Source: Flavobacterium sp. CECT 9288
GTDB lineage: Bacteria; Bacteroidota; Bacteroidia; Flavobacteriales; Flavobacteriaceae
Direction: 5' to 3'
DNA length: 64,000 nt
Assembly (NCBI RefSeq): GCF_918731615.1
Contig: NZ_OU957226.1
Coordinates: forward strand, 682,001-746,000
In this document: one piece after another, positions 54,141 to 63,450 of the stretch
Position numbering within the stretch: position 1 is the stretch's first letter
Layout: each line of letters starts with the position of its first letter
Translations under genes and position numbers: made by a program
The notes under the pieces: generated by a model
The model's database searches: none
What the model saw: only the letters and a program-made list of their open reading frames with translations
What the model was told of the DNA's origin: nothing

Positions 54141-56641
54141 TAAACACAGCAAAATCCACAACATTGGAAAGCAAGTTTCCTTTATTGGCGGTAGAAAACA
54201 ATTGTATTTTGTCAAAGGATGCGGACATTACTGCCTGCTTTGAAGTGCGTCTACCAGAACTATTTACGGTAGGTTCTGCTGAATATGAAGCTATTCATTC
54301 CGCTTGGCATAAGGCGATTAAAACCTTACCTGATTTTACGATAGTACATAAACAGGATTGGTACATCAAAGAAAATTATGCGCCAGATTTGGCAAAAGAT
54401 GACCAAAGTTTTCTAGCAAAGTCCTACCAACGCCATTTCAATGAACGTCCTTTTCTGAACCATTATTGTTATCTGTTTCTAACTAAAACGAGCAAAGAAC
54501 GTATGCGAATGCAGAGTAATTTCAGTTCGCTTTGCAAAGGAACACTGATACCGAAGGAAATCAGGGATAAGGAAGTGATACATCGCTTTATGGAAGCCAT
54601 TGCACAATTTGAACGTATCGTAAACGATAGCGGATTTATCAAAATGCAACGCCTTACAGAAGACGAAATTATCGGTACGGATGAGAAACAGGGTTTATTG
54701 GAACAATACCTAACATTATCAAAGGAAGCTGGAACACCGATGCAAGACATTGCATTGGGTGGTGAAGAAGTCCGTATCGGTAACAAAAGATTGTGCCTAC
54801 ACACTTTATCTGATACTGACGATTTGCCTGGAACGGTATCTGCTGATACCCGTTTCGAAAAACTTTCTACCGACCGAAGCGACTGCCGTTTGTCGTTCGC
54901 TGCACCTGTGGGATTGCTGTTAAGCTGCAATCACATCTACAACCAGTATTTGTTTTTGGATAACAGCGAAGCCAACCTGCAAAAGTTTGAAAAGTCAGCA
55001 AGGAATATGCACTCATTGGCTCGTTACAGTCGGGCAAATCAAATCAACAAAGAGTGGATAGAAAAGTATTTGAACGAGGCACATAGTTTTGGACTGTCAT
55101 CCATAAGAGCGCATTTCAATATTATGGCTTGGTCAGATGATGCAAACGAACTTAAGCAATTAAAGAATGATTGCGGCAGTGCTTTGGCATTAATGGAATG
55201 CAAACCACGCCACAACACTACAGATGTAGCAACACTGTATTGGGCAGGAATGCCAGGCAATGCAGGCGATTTTCCGAGTGAGGAAAGTTTTTACACGTTC
55301 ATTGAACCTGCTTTGTGTTTTTTCACAGAAGAAACCAATTACCACAATTCGCCATCACCCTTTGGTATCAAGATGGCTGATCGATTGACCGGAAAGCCCA
55401 TCCATTTGGATATCTCGGATTTACCGATGAAACGGGGTATCATCACGAACCGGAACAAGTTTATACTTGGCCCTTCGGGAAGTGGAAAATCGTTTTTCAC
55501 CAACCATATGGTTCGCCAATATTATGAACAGGGTGCTCACGTACTTTTGGTTGATACTGGTAATTCTTATCAGGGTTTATGCGAACTCATTAAAGGCAAA
55601 ACCAAAGGCGAAGACGGTGTTTACTTCACTTATACCGAAGATAATCCGATTGCTTTTAATCCTTTCTACACCGATGATGGCGTGTTTGATATTGAAAAAA
55701 GAGAAAGTGTCAAAACCTTGATACTTACCCTTTGGAAACGTGATGATGAACCACCAACTCGTTCGGAAGAAGTGGCATTGTCCAATGCCGTAAGCGGTTA
55801 CATCGATCGCATTAAACAAGATGCTATTTTTCCATCATTCAATGGTTTCTACGAATACGTAAAAGGCGATTATCGTAAGGTCTTGGAAGAAAAACAGGTA
55901 AGGGAAAAAGACTTTGATATTGCCAATTTCCTCAATGTTTTAGAACCTTATTATAAAGGTGGCGAATATGATTATCTGTTGAATTCTGACAAACAATTAG
56001 ACCTACTTTCCAAACGCTTTATTGTGTTTGAAATTGATGCCATCAAAGACCACAAAATCCTCTTTCCAATCGTGACCATCATCATTATGGAGGTCTTCAT
56101 CAACAAAATGAGAAGGCTGAAAGGTATCCGAAAACTCATTCTAATTGAAGAAGCGTGGAAGGCAATTGCCAAAGAAGGTATGGCGGAATACATAAAATAT
56201 TTGTTTAAAACCGTCCGCAAATTCTTCGGAGAAGCGATTGTTGTAACGCAGGAGGTGGATGATATTATTCAGTCGCCCATTGTCAAAGAAAGTATCATCA
56301 ATAATTCCGATTGTAAAATCCTGCTCGACCAACGTAAGTATATGAACAAGTTCGATGATATACAGGCAATGTTAGGTTTGACTGATAAAGAAAAAGCGCA
56401 GGTACTTTCTATCAATATGAATAACGACCCATCACGGCTTTATAAGGAAGTATGGATTGGCTTGGGCGGAACGCATTCTGCGGTATATGTCACAGAAGTT
56501 AGTTTGGAGGAATATCTCGCATACACCACCGAAGAAACCGAAAAACTGGAAGTGATGCAACTCGCATCCGAACTGGACGGCAATGTAGAACTCGCTATAA
56601 AACACATCGCTATGCAACGGCGTGATAGTGCAAATCAATAG
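54137..56641 (+). CDS. traG: TraG, VirB4-like conjugation ATPase
   Basis: VirB4-type ATPases power assembly and function of type IV secretion. The 834-residue protein has an N-terminal domain with a membrane-associated region and a C-terminal motor domain. Walker A is GPSGSGKSFFTNHMV near residues 445-459; the family motif LLVDTGNSYQGL follows, and Walker B is LILIEEAWKAI near residue 667. Additional motifs include EAIVVTQEVDDI, where a Gln senses nucleotide. It is the largest tra protein of the element. Confidence 0.95.
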   Translation: MINTAKSTTLESKFPLLAVENNCILSKDADITACFEVRLPELFTVGSAEYEAIHSAWHKAIKTLPDFTIVHKQDWYIKENYAPDLAKDDQSFLAKSYQRHFNERPFLNHYCYLFLTKTSKERMRMQSNFSSLCKGTLIPKEIRDKEVIHRFMEAIAQFERIVNDSGFIKMQRLTEDEIIGTDEKQGLLEQYLTLSKEAGTPMQDIALGGEEVRIGNKRLCLHTLSDTDDLPGTVSADTRFEKLSTDRSDCRLSFAAPVGLLLSCNHIYNQYLFLDNSEANLQKFEKSARNMHSLARYSRANQINKEWIEKYLNEAHSFGLSSIRAHFNIMAWSDDANELKQLKNDCGSALALMECKPRHNTTDVATLYWAGMPGNAGDFPSEESFYTFIEPALCFFTEETNYHNSPSPFGIKMADRLTGKPIHLDISDLPMKRGIITNRNKFILGPSGSGKSFFTNHMVRQYYEQGAHVLLVDTGNSYQGLCELIKGKTKGEDGVYFTYTEDNPIAFNPFYTDDGVFDIEKRESVKTLILTLWKRDDEPPTRSEEVALSNAVSGYIDRIKQDAIFPSFNGFYEYVKGDYRKVLEEKQVREKDFDIANFLNVLEPYYKGGEYDYLLNSDKQLDLLSKRFIVFEIDAIKDHKILFPIVTIIIMEVFINKMRRLKGIRKLILIEEAWKAIAKEGMAEYIKYLFKTVRKFFGEAIVVTQEVDDIIQSPIVKESIINNSDCKILLDQRKYMNKFDDIQAMLGLTDKEKAQVLSINMNNDPSRLYKEVWIGLGGTHSAVYVTEVSLEEYLAYTTEETEKLEVMQLASELDGNVELAIKHIAMQRRDSANQ

Positions 56642-56668
56642 TTCATTAATAATTTAAAATTCAAGAAA

Positions 56669-57301
56669 ATGAAAAAAATATTTTTTATGGTATGTACTGT
56701 ATTAACACTTGCAGTAGCACCGTCTGCAAAAGCCCAATGGGTAGTTACAGACCCCACGAACCTAGCTTCAGGTATTCTTAACAGTGCCAACGAAATCATA
56801 CAGACTTCTTCCACTGTGAGTAATGTGATTAAGAATTTCAAAGAAGTAGAAAAAGTATATAAGCAAGGCAAAGAATATTACGACAAACTACAGGCTATAA
56901 ACAACCTTGTAAAAGATGCTCGTAAAGTGCAACTGACTGTTTTGTTGGTAGGCGATGTTTCGGAAATGTATGTAAAAAATTTTGGCAAAATGATGAATGA
57001 CCCCAATTTTTCGCCACAGGAATTGGTAGCCATCGGCAACGGTTATTCAGCATTGCTAAATGAAAGTACGGAACTGCTGAAAGAATTGAAGCAGATCATC
57101 ACCTCATCAAGTCTTTCGCTAAATGACAAAGAGCGAATGGATGTTATCGACCGTGTGTACAAGGAAGTAAAAGACTATCACAGCCTTGTTCGCTATTACA
57201 CCAACAAGAATATCTCTGTAAGCTACCTGAGAGCGAAAAAGAAAAACGATGCCAAGAGAGTGCTTGACTTGTATGGAACTTCTAACCAAAAATACTGGTG
57301 A
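56669..57301 (+). CDS. traI: TraI (DUF4141), exported
   Basis: The 210-residue protein has a signal peptide (MVCTVLTLAVAPSAKAQ) and a long helical body (NEIIQTSSTVSNVIKNFKEV, YKQGKEYYDKLQAINNLVKD, MMNDPNFSPQELVAIGNGYS). It is the DUF4141 family, TraI of CTnDOT-type elements, similar to VirB5 in size and helical nature. traH, a small gene between traG and traI in CTnDOT, is not seen in the 27-bp gap. It overlaps traJ by four bases. Confidence 0.87.
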   Translation: MKKIFFMVCTVLTLAVAPSAKAQWVVTDPTNLASGILNSANEIIQTSSTVSNVIKNFKEVEKVYKQGKEYYDKLQAINNLVKDARKVQLTVLLVGDVSEMYVKNFGKMMNDPNFSPQELVAIGNGYSALLNESTELLKELKQIITSSSLSLNDKERMDVIDRVYKEVKDYHSLVRYYTNKNISVSYLRAKKKNDAKRVLDLYGTSNQKYW

Positions 57302-58299
57302 AAATGGAATGGAATAATCTTCACGAAGTACTGCGTTCGCTGTACGATGATATGATGCCACTTGCTGGGGATATGGCAGGAGTTGCCAAAGGTGTAGCTG
57401 GATTAGGCGCTTTGTTCTATGTGGCATTGAAGGTTTGGCAGGCTTTAAGCCGAGCCGAACCAATCGATATGTTTCCGTTATTACGTCCGTTTGCCTTGGG
57501 ACTTTGCATTATGTTTTTCCCAACAATCGTGTTGGGAACCATCAATGCGGTACTCAATCCGATAGTAACGGGAACCCATTCTATTCTCGAAGACCAGGTA
57601 CTTGACCTGAATAAGTTGCAACAGCAGAAAGACCAGCTGGAATATGAGGCAATGGTAAGAAATCCTGAAACTGCTTATATGGCATCGGATGAGGAATTCG
57701 ACAAGAAATTGGATGAATTGGGTTGGTCGCCATCTGATGTAGGAACAATGGCAGGAATGTATATGGATAGGCAATCTTACAAGATTGAGAAGGCAATAAA
57801 AGAATGGTTTCGCAATTTACTAGAAATACTTTTTCAGGCGTCAGCACTGGTTATTGATACCATAAGAACATTTTTTTTAATCGTTTTGTCCATACTCGGG
57901 CCAATTGCTTTTGCTATATCTGTTTGGGATGGATTTCAATCTACGCTCTCGCAATGGTTTACAAGATATATAAGTGTTTACCTCTGGCTTCCCGTATCCG
58001 ATTTGTTCAGTTCGATGTTGGCAAGAATACAATCGCTGATATTGGAACGGGACATCGAAATGCTGAATGACCCAACCTATATACCTGATACCTCAAATAC
58101 CGTGTATATCATCTTTATGATTATCGGAATCGTAGGATATTTCACTATCCCAACAGTAACAGGCTGGATTATTCAGGCTGGCGGTGCAGGAAATTTTACC
58201 CGTAATGTTAACCAAACGGCAATGAAATCAGGAAATCTTGCTGGTGCAGGAGCTGGATCTGTTGCAGGTAATATTGGTGGCAGGCTAATCAATAAGTAA
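57298..58299 (+). CDS. traJ: TraJ, polytopic membrane protein (VirB6-like)
   Basis: The 333-residue protein has about six membrane segments: residues 25-45, 63-85, 175-200, 200-220, 235-250 and 272-295. It carries the TraJ signature PVSDLFSSMLARIQSLILER and the Gly/Ala-rich C-terminus (AGAGAGSVAGNIGGRLI). It would be the inner-membrane channel component related to VirB6. It overlaps traI and precedes traK by 21 bases. Confidence 0.9.
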   Translation: MKMEWNNLHEVLRSLYDDMMPLAGDMAGVAKGVAGLGALFYVALKVWQALSRAEPIDMFPLLRPFALGLCIMFFPTIVLGTINAVLNPIVTGTHSILEDQVLDLNKLQQQKDQLEYEAMVRNPETAYMASDEEFDKKLDELGWSPSDVGTMAGMYMDRQSYKIEKAIKEWFRNLLEILFQASALVIDTIRTFFLIVLSILGPIAFAISVWDGFQSTLSQWFTRYISVYLWLPVSDLFSSMLARIQSLILERDIEMLNDPTYIPDTSNTVYIIFMIIGIVGYFTIPTVTGWIIQAGGAGNFTRNVNQTAMKSGNLAGAGAGSVAGNIGGRLINK

Positions 58300-58320
58300 A
58301 CAACATTAATCACTTAAGAA

Positions 58321-58944
58321 ATGGAATTTAAAACACTCAGAAATATAGAAAACAGCTTTAAACAGATAAGGCTGTACGCCATTGTATTTGCCGTTCTCTG
58401 CATTAGCGTTGTCGGGTATGCTGTATGGAAATCCTACAGCTTTGCAACAGAACAACGCCAAAAAATTTATGTACTGGACAATGGAAAATCATTGATGTTG
58501 GCGCTGTCGCAAGATGCGTCTATCAACCGACCAGTTGAGGCTAGGGAACACGTCAGACGTTTTCACGAACTCTTTTTTACACTTGCACCCGATAAAAATG
58601 CTATTGAAAGCAATATGAAACGGGCATTCAATCTTGCGGATAAAAGTGCCTTTGATTATTACAAAGACCTTTCGGAAAAAGGCTACTACAACCGTATCAT
58701 ATCGGGAAATGTACAGCAACGTATCGAGGTGGATAGTGTAGTCTGCAATTTCGATAATCATCCTTATGCAGTGCGTACTTACGCTAAGCAATTCATCATC
58801 CGTTCCAGCAATGTGACAAGGCGAAGCTTGATAACGTCCTGTTTCCTTGTAAACTCTGTTCGTTCAGACAATAATCCGCAAGGTTTCAACATTGAAAAAT
58901 TTGCCGTGTTAGAGAATAAGGACCTTGAAGTTATTCAACGCTAA
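58321..58944 (+). CDS. traK: TraK, VirB8-like membrane protein
   Basis: The 207-residue protein has one N-terminal membrane helix (LYAIVFAVLCISVVGYAVWK) and a periplasmic domain with REHVRRFHELFFTLAPDKNA and SAFDYYKDLSEKGYYNRIIS. It belongs to the TraK family of Bacteroidota elements, similar to VirB8 scaffold proteins. It is followed by a small gene of unknown function rather than directly by traL. Confidence 0.9.
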   Translation: MEFKTLRNIENSFKQIRLYAIVFAVLCISVVGYAVWKSYSFATEQRQKIYVLDNGKSLMLALSQDASINRPVEAREHVRRFHELFFTLAPDKNAIESNMKRAFNLADKSAFDYYKDLSEKGYYNRIISGNVQQRIEVDSVVCNFDNHPYAVRTYAKQFIIRSSNVTRRSLITSCFLVNSVRSDNNPQGFNIEKFAVLENKDLEVIQR

Positions 58945-58955
58945 AACCCAAGATT

Positions 58956-59387
58956 ATGAAACAATTACTCGATTTAGACACGTTCTCAAAAGACCTTTCG
59001 GATAAAGGCTATAACGGTTATTTCCACACTCAATCGGCTTATCCTGGCAAACTAAAAGACAGCATCAGTGAATACTTGGAAGCCTCTCACAACGGTACGA
59101 AAAAACCGAATAGACATGAACTTTTTTTATTATCGACTTACCTCCAATGGAATGGAGATGACAAGCCGAGGATTGAATGTAATATGTGGATAAGACATAA
59201 AAACGGCATTTTCGATGTACAAAAGATGGACATTGAAAGGACAGACCGCTACGGACAACTATTGAAGAAATCAGAACTAACAAATCTTTCAACAGGTTCG
59301 GTTCCTACATTAAAGGAAGCCGTAGCCCAAGTATCTGAAGATCCTAAACAACACATTTCTTCCCAAAAAAGAGGGTTTAAAATGTGA
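58956..59387 (+). CDS. Hypothetical cytoplasmic protein inserted between traK and traL
   Basis: The 143-residue protein has no signal peptide or membrane helix. It begins MKQLLDLDTFSKDLSDKGYN and contains ECNMWIRHKNGIFDVQKMDI and a C-terminal basic stretch (ISSQKRGFKM). The internal pattern DKGYNGYF and MWIRH are not part of any family I recognise with confidence. It is in the same direction and 11 bases from traK, so it is on the tra transcript. In CTnDOT traL follows traK directly, so this is an added gene. Possible relation to DUF3945-type proteins was considered but is weak. Confidence 0.72.
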   Translation: MKQLLDLDTFSKDLSDKGYNGYFHTQSAYPGKLKDSISEYLEASHNGTKKPNRHELFLLSTYLQWNGDDKPRIECNMWIRHKNGIFDVQKMDIERTDRYGQLLKKSELTNLSTGSVPTLKEAVAQVSEDPKQHISSQKRGFKM

Positions 59388-59408
59388 TAGCCAATAATAA
59401 TTTAAGAC

Positions 59409-59696
59409 ATGAAAAAATTAAGAGCAAATATGGATAGGTATTTTAACAAGTTGGACGAACGATGGCGGGCATTACCCGTTGGAAAACAGCATAAATACAC
59501 CTTATACTTTTTTATAGGCTATCTACTGCTTACCGCAGGAGTTATTTTAAAAGTATGGTATGATGCAGGCAAAGCCGATAACAATTTGGTCATTGAGCAT
59601 ATCGAAAATCCTGTTCTCAAAAAGAAAGAAAGTCCTGAAAAGCTGAAGGACACATTGACAACAATTTTTAAAAATAAATTTTATGAAAGAAAATGA
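59409..59696 (+). CDS. traL: TraL (DUF3989), membrane protein
   Basis: The 95-residue protein has one membrane helix (YTLYFFIGYLLLTAGVILKVW) and charged ends. It starts MKKLRANMDRYFNKLDERWR, typical of the DUF3989/TraL family. It overlaps traM by 14 bases, so translation is coupled. Confidence 0.86.
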   Translation: MKKLRANMDRYFNKLDERWRALPVGKQHKYTLYFFIGYLLLTAGVILKVWYDAGKADNNLVIEHIENPVLKKKESPEKLKDTLTTIFKNKFYERK

Positions 59697-60999
59697 AAAA
59701 AGGGTCAGCATTCTGGTTGAGGAAGGCGACCAAAACAAAGTATCCAACCTTACGGAGGATAAAAAGAGTGCCATTGAACGATTTAAAAAACCACTCATTT
59801 TTGGTTTAATGGGGATTGTTTTTATGGGTTGTTTATACCTGATATTTAAACCCTCGGCAGATAAAAAAGAAATGGAAAACATCGGACTAAACGATGCTTT
59901 TCCACAGGCTACCGAAGCAGGAATGCAGGATGATAAACAAAAAGCTTATGAGCAAGATATGCTGGAACAGAAAGACCAGGAAAGCCGAAATGCCCTAACT
60001 ACGCTATCGGATTATTGGAATACCGATAGCACACAGCAGACTAAAGAAGAATTGCCCGAAGAAGACCAAAACAATGGTATGATGACTGGAAAATCGGGCA
60101 CTTCTACACTAAACAGTTACCGAAATGCACAAAGCACATTAGGTTCATTTTATCAGGATAATAACAGCGAAACACAAGAACTACGCAGGCAATTGGACGA
60201 ACTAAAAGAAAAATTGGCTGAAAAAGATATACCTGTCGGTGTAACTGTAAATGACCAATTGACGTTGATGGAAAAATCGTATCAGATGGCTTCAAAGTAT
60301 CTGCCTTCGGGAGGAAATACCGAAAAACCTGTAAGCACCGACAGTGCTAGCCGAGGTTCTTCTTCAAATTCTCAGAAAGAATATTTTGTAGCATTCACAC
60401 CTACAAGAAAGAAAGCTGTATCGGCTTTGTACAGAGAACCTACGGATAGTGCTTTTTTAGCCGACTGGAGCGAAAAAAAAAACCGAGGTTTCTATACTGC
60501 TGGAACAGTAGAGCAAGTCGCTCAACCAAAAAATAGCGTAAAAGCCAGCATACAGGAAACACAGACCATTATTGGCGAAAGCGGTGTACGACTGCGTTTG
60601 TTAGAACCTGCACAAACGCCAAACCGTACTATTCCGCAGGGAACAATTTTAACGGCAATCGGAAAGTTTCAAGGTGGCAGGTTACAGTTAAAAGTTACAT
60701 CTATTGAGCTTGAGGGCAATATTATCCCAGTAGATATAACCATCTACGACCTCGATGGTCAGCAGGGTTTGTACGTTCCCTATTCGCCAGAACGTAATGC
60801 AGTTACCGACATCGTAGCCAATATGGGAAATGCCACAGGTTCAAGCTTCAGTATGAACTCGTCAACAGGACAACAGATTGGTTCCGACCTCAGTAAAAGT
60901 GCCGTACAAGGTATTTCGGGTTATTTCGCCAAAAAAATACGAACACCAAAAGTTACGCTAAAAGCAGGACATCAAGTTTTCCTTGTTTCTAAAAAATAA
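59683..60999 (+). CDS. traM: TraM, VirB10-like protein
   Basis: The 438-residue protein has a cytoplasmic N-terminus and one membrane helix (PLIFGLMGIVFMGCLYLIF). A long Gln/Glu/Asp-rich periplasmic coiled-coil linker (residues 70-180) follows. The C-terminal domain (GIRLRL-like GVRLRLLEPAQTPNRTIP, KFQGGRLQLKVTSIELEGNI and ending KAGHQVFLVSKK) matches TraM of Bacteroidota elements and is similar to VirB10 core proteins. It would link inner and outer membranes in the channel. Confidence 0.92.
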   Translation: MKENEKRVSILVEEGDQNKVSNLTEDKKSAIERFKKPLIFGLMGIVFMGCLYLIFKPSADKKEMENIGLNDAFPQATEAGMQDDKQKAYEQDMLEQKDQESRNALTTLSDYWNTDSTQQTKEELPEEDQNNGMMTGKSGTSTLNSYRNAQSTLGSFYQDNNSETQELRRQLDELKEKLAEKDIPVGVTVNDQLTLMEKSYQMASKYLPSGGNTEKPVSTDSASRGSSSNSQKEYFVAFTPTRKKAVSALYREPTDSAFLADWSEKKNRGFYTAGTVEQVAQPKNSVKASIQETQTIIGESGVRLRLLEPAQTPNRTIPQGTILTAIGKFQGGRLQLKVTSIELEGNIIPVDITIYDLDGQQGLYVPYSPERNAVTDIVANMGNATGSSFSMNSSTGQQIGSDLSKSAVQGISGYFAKKIRTPKVTLKAGHQVFLVSKK

Positions 61000-61023
61000 T
61001 ATTGAACTCAAATAATTAAGAAA

Positions 61024-61917
61024 ATGAAAAATCATATAAAAACTTTTTGGGCTTTTGCCCTTATCATCGGCTTTGCCGTAAACACTTTTGCACAAGACAG
61101 TATAAAAGCACCGCTAAATTTAGGCAAGATAGAACCGTACCAAATGCAAGTAACTTATGACAAGACTACTCATTTGATTTTCCCAACCGCCATACGTTAT
61201 GTGGATTTGGGAAGCGAATACCTGATTGCAGGAAAAGCAGAAGATGCGGAAAACGTACTTCGTGTAAAAGCATCGGTAAAAGATTTCGAAACGGAAACCA
61301 ATTTTTCGGTAATTACCAATGACGGTCGATTTTACAGCTTCAATGTATATTATAGTGCTTATCCGGAAGCGTTGAGTTACGATCTGCTGACAATGCAAAA
61401 AGCAGTGGATAAGGAAAATGGAAATGATGTGCTTTTTGAAGAATTGGGTAACAATTCGCCATCATTGTCAGGTTTGCTTTTGGAAACGATTTACAAAAAA
61501 GACCAGCGAATTGTAAAGCATATCGGTGCTAAAAGTTTCGGTATTCAGTTTATCCTAAAAGGAATTTACATACACAATGGCAAATACTATTTCCATACAG
61601 AATTGAGAAACCGTACCAATGTGCCTTTCGGAATTGATTTTATCAATTTCAAAGTAGTAGATAAAAAAGTAGCCAAGCGTACCGTAGTGCAGGAAAGACC
61701 AATGATACCATTACGTACTTATAAGCCATTGAATGAGATTGGCGGGAAAGCAATCGAACAAAACGTATTCCTTTTAGACCAGTTTACCATTGCCGATGAC
61801 AAGGTTTTGCTGATTGAAATCTTTGAGAAAAACGGTGGCAGACACCAAACGCTTCAGGTAGAGAATTCAGATTTAATCAAGGCTCGACTAATTAATGATA
61901 TGCACCTGAAATTTTAA
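61024..61917 (+). CDS. traN: TraN (DUF4138), VirB9-like exported protein
   Basis: The 297-residue protein has a signal peptide (TFWAFALIIGFAVNTFAQ). The body carries the TraN/DUF4138 features QVTYDKTTHLIFPTAIRYVD, LGSEYLIAGKAEDAENVLRV and ITNDGRFYSFNVYYSAYPEA. These are beta-rich and correspond to VirB9-type outer-membrane complex proteins. It follows traM after 24 bases. Confidence 0.92.
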   Translation: MKNHIKTFWAFALIIGFAVNTFAQDSIKAPLNLGKIEPYQMQVTYDKTTHLIFPTAIRYVDLGSEYLIAGKAEDAENVLRVKASVKDFETETNFSVITNDGRFYSFNVYYSAYPEALSYDLLTMQKAVDKENGNDVLFEELGNNSPSLSGLLLETIYKKDQRIVKHIGAKSFGIQFILKGIYIHNGKYYFHTELRNRTNVPFGIDFINFKVVDKKVAKRTVVQERPMIPLRTYKPLNEIGGKAIEQNVFLLDQFTIADDKVLLIEIFEKNGGRHQTLQVENSDLIKARLINDMHLKF

Positions 61918-61938
61918 TAACCCTTTTAAAGTAATAAT

Positions 61939-62499
61939 ATGAGAAAGTATATCTATACCGTAATGTTCGTATTAATGGGCATTACGATTGCACAAGCACA
62001 ACGAATGTTACCTAAGCAAAAAGGCTTGGAAGTAAGTGCCGGTGTATTATCTGGCGATAAAATCGGAAACGATTATTATATCAATTTAGCAATGACTATA
62101 AATGGCAAAAACGGCAATTACCAATTTTGGGCATTGGAATATACGCACCAATACCATTCTTATAAAGACTTGCATATTCCGCAAGAAACTTACACAGCCG
62201 AAGGCGGTTACAGTTTATTCCTCTTGGGTGATGCCCGAAAAAACATAACGCTAAATGCCGGAATAACTGGCGTAATCGGTTATGAAGCCATCAACCGTGG
62301 CGAAGCAATGTTGGATGATGGAGCGAAAATAGTGAGTGAGGACAATTTCATTTACGGAGCTGGTGGTCGGCTGACTTTTGAAACGTATCTATCCGACCGA
62401 TTTGTGTTAGTCCTGCAAGGACGTACAAAGGTTTTATGGGGTACAGATATGAAACAATTCCGTCCGTCCGCAGGTGTGGCATTAAGATTTAACTTTTAA
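61939..62499 (+). CDS. traO: TraO, outer-membrane beta-barrel-like protein
   Basis: The 186-residue protein has a signal peptide (IYTVMFVLMGITIAQAQ) and alternating beta-strand pattern with the conserved QKGLEVSAGVLSGDKIGNDY and FWALEYTHQYHSYKDLHIPQ segments. It ends in FRPSAGVALRFNF, with the final Phe characteristic of outer-membrane barrels. It is TraO of CTnDOT-type elements. traP does not follow; the next gene is traQ. Confidence 0.9.
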   Translation: MRKYIYTVMFVLMGITIAQAQRMLPKQKGLEVSAGVLSGDKIGNDYYINLAMTINGKNGNYQFWALEYTHQYHSYKDLHIPQETYTAEGGYSLFLLGDARKNITLNAGITGVIGYEAINRGEAMLDDGAKIVSEDNFIYGAGGRLTFETYLSDRFVLVLQGRTKVLWGTDMKQFRPSAGVALRFNF

Positions 62500-62511
62500 A
62501 AACGTATAATA

Positions 62512-62961
62512 ATGACAGCATTTTTCAATCAATTCAAAATAGGATTACTGCCACTATATGTATTGTTGGCAATCCTCACAAGTTCGGTTACTTTGGTATC
62601 TTGTAGCAAAGATGACGAACTCGAAATACGGAACGATTTTCCTTTTGAAGTACAGGTTATGCCTGTTCCCAAAGACGTATCGAATGGGCAAACCGTAGAA
62701 ATAAGGATGACAATAAAACGAAGCGGTAATTACAGCAATACACAATATTTTATCCGTTACTTTCAGTTTGATGGACAGGGAACTTTAAGATATTATAATG
62801 AACCTGCGTATCTACCAAACGATTTATATCCTTTACCAACAGAGCAGTTTCGATTGTATTATACTTCTACGTCCACTGTGTCGCAATCATTTGATGTATG
62901 GATTTCTGATAGTTTTGGAAATGAAAAGAAATTCACTTTCCAATTCAATAGTAGCGATTAA
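62512..62961 (+). CDS. traQ: TraQ-type (DUF3872) lipoprotein
   Basis: The 149-residue protein has a lipoprotein signal (LLPLYVLLAILTSSVTLVSC, Cys31). The DUF3872 domain follows with EIRNDFPFEVQVMPVPKDVS and STSTVSQSFDVWISDSFGNE. It is the last gene of the tra group, and a terminator follows. In CTnDOT traP, a primase-like gene, lies between traO and traQ; here the gap is only 12 bases. It is presumably an outer-membrane-anchored part of the channel. Confidence 0.88.
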   Translation: MTAFFNQFKIGLLPLYVLLAILTSSVTLVSCSKDDELEIRNDFPFEVQVMPVPKDVSNGQTVEIRMTIKRSGNYSNTQYFIRYFQFDGQGTLRYYNEPAYLPNDLYPLPTEQFRLYYTSTSTVSQSFDVWISDSFGNEKKFTFQFNSSD

Positions 62962-62967
62962 TAAATA

Positions 62968-62996
62968 AAATCCTGTCCACAAGGCAGGATTTTTTT
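62968..62996 (+). terminator. Terminator after traQ
   Basis: AAATCCTG (62968-62975) pairs with CAGGATTT (62985-62992) across a nine-base loop, followed by T residues. It lies directly after the last tra gene and would end the tra transcript. Confidence 0.8.
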
Positions 62997-63085
62997 ATAC
63001 TACCACGCTCACATTTTATATTTTTGTGATGTAGCGAAATAAATATATTTGTAAATTTATATGTAGAAATGTAATAGCTATTATT

Positions 63086-63373
63086 ATGGTTGCATCATTA
63101 GTTATAGGGATCCTGTTTTTGGTTTTAGGCTTGGCGCTTCGCTACTGGATTAACCGCCGAAAGTTTTATAGGCGAAGTCCTATGGGTGCAGAAAGTTTTT
63201 CTTCTTACGAAAAATCGGTTGGCATTAAATTCATTGAACGAGTTGGCAAATGGGTAGCTTATGCCTTGATTATCTTCGGATTATTGTCATTATGGGTTTA
63301 TTCCCGTGAAAAAAATGATAAGAAAAAACCGAAAGTGGAGATAAAAACTGAACAAATCGACCAACGCAGATAA
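63086..63373 (+). CDS. Small membrane protein of unknown function
   Basis: The 95-residue protein has two hydrophobic segments (VIGILFLVLGLALRYWI and VAYALIIFGLLSLWVY) with a basic loop (RRKFYRRSPMGAESFSSYEK). It has its own 89-bp upstream gap after the tra terminator. Similar small proteins occur in Flavobacteriia, often labelled as transporter permeases by automatic annotation; nothing here supports transport. It may be a chromosomal or ICE accessory gene. I could not assign a function. Confidence 0.62.
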   Translation: MVASLVIGILFLVLGLALRYWINRRKFYRRSPMGAESFSSYEKSVGIKFIERVGKWVAYALIIFGLLSLWVYSREKNDKKKPKVEIKTEQIDQRR

Positions 63374-63397
63374 TCATTTTTAAAATACGGTTCTAAG

Positions 63398-63432
63398 AAA
63401 ATCGGATAACATTTTGGGTTATCCGATTTTTG
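63398..63432. terminator. Bidirectional terminator
   Basis: AAAATCGGATAAC (63398-63410) pairs with GTTATCCGATTTT (63418-63430) across seven bases, with T residues after it and A residues before it. It serves the small membrane protein on the plus strand and the reductase gene on the minus strand, which converge on it. Confidence 0.85.
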
Positions 63433-63450
63433 ATTAATTATAAAAGTAAA

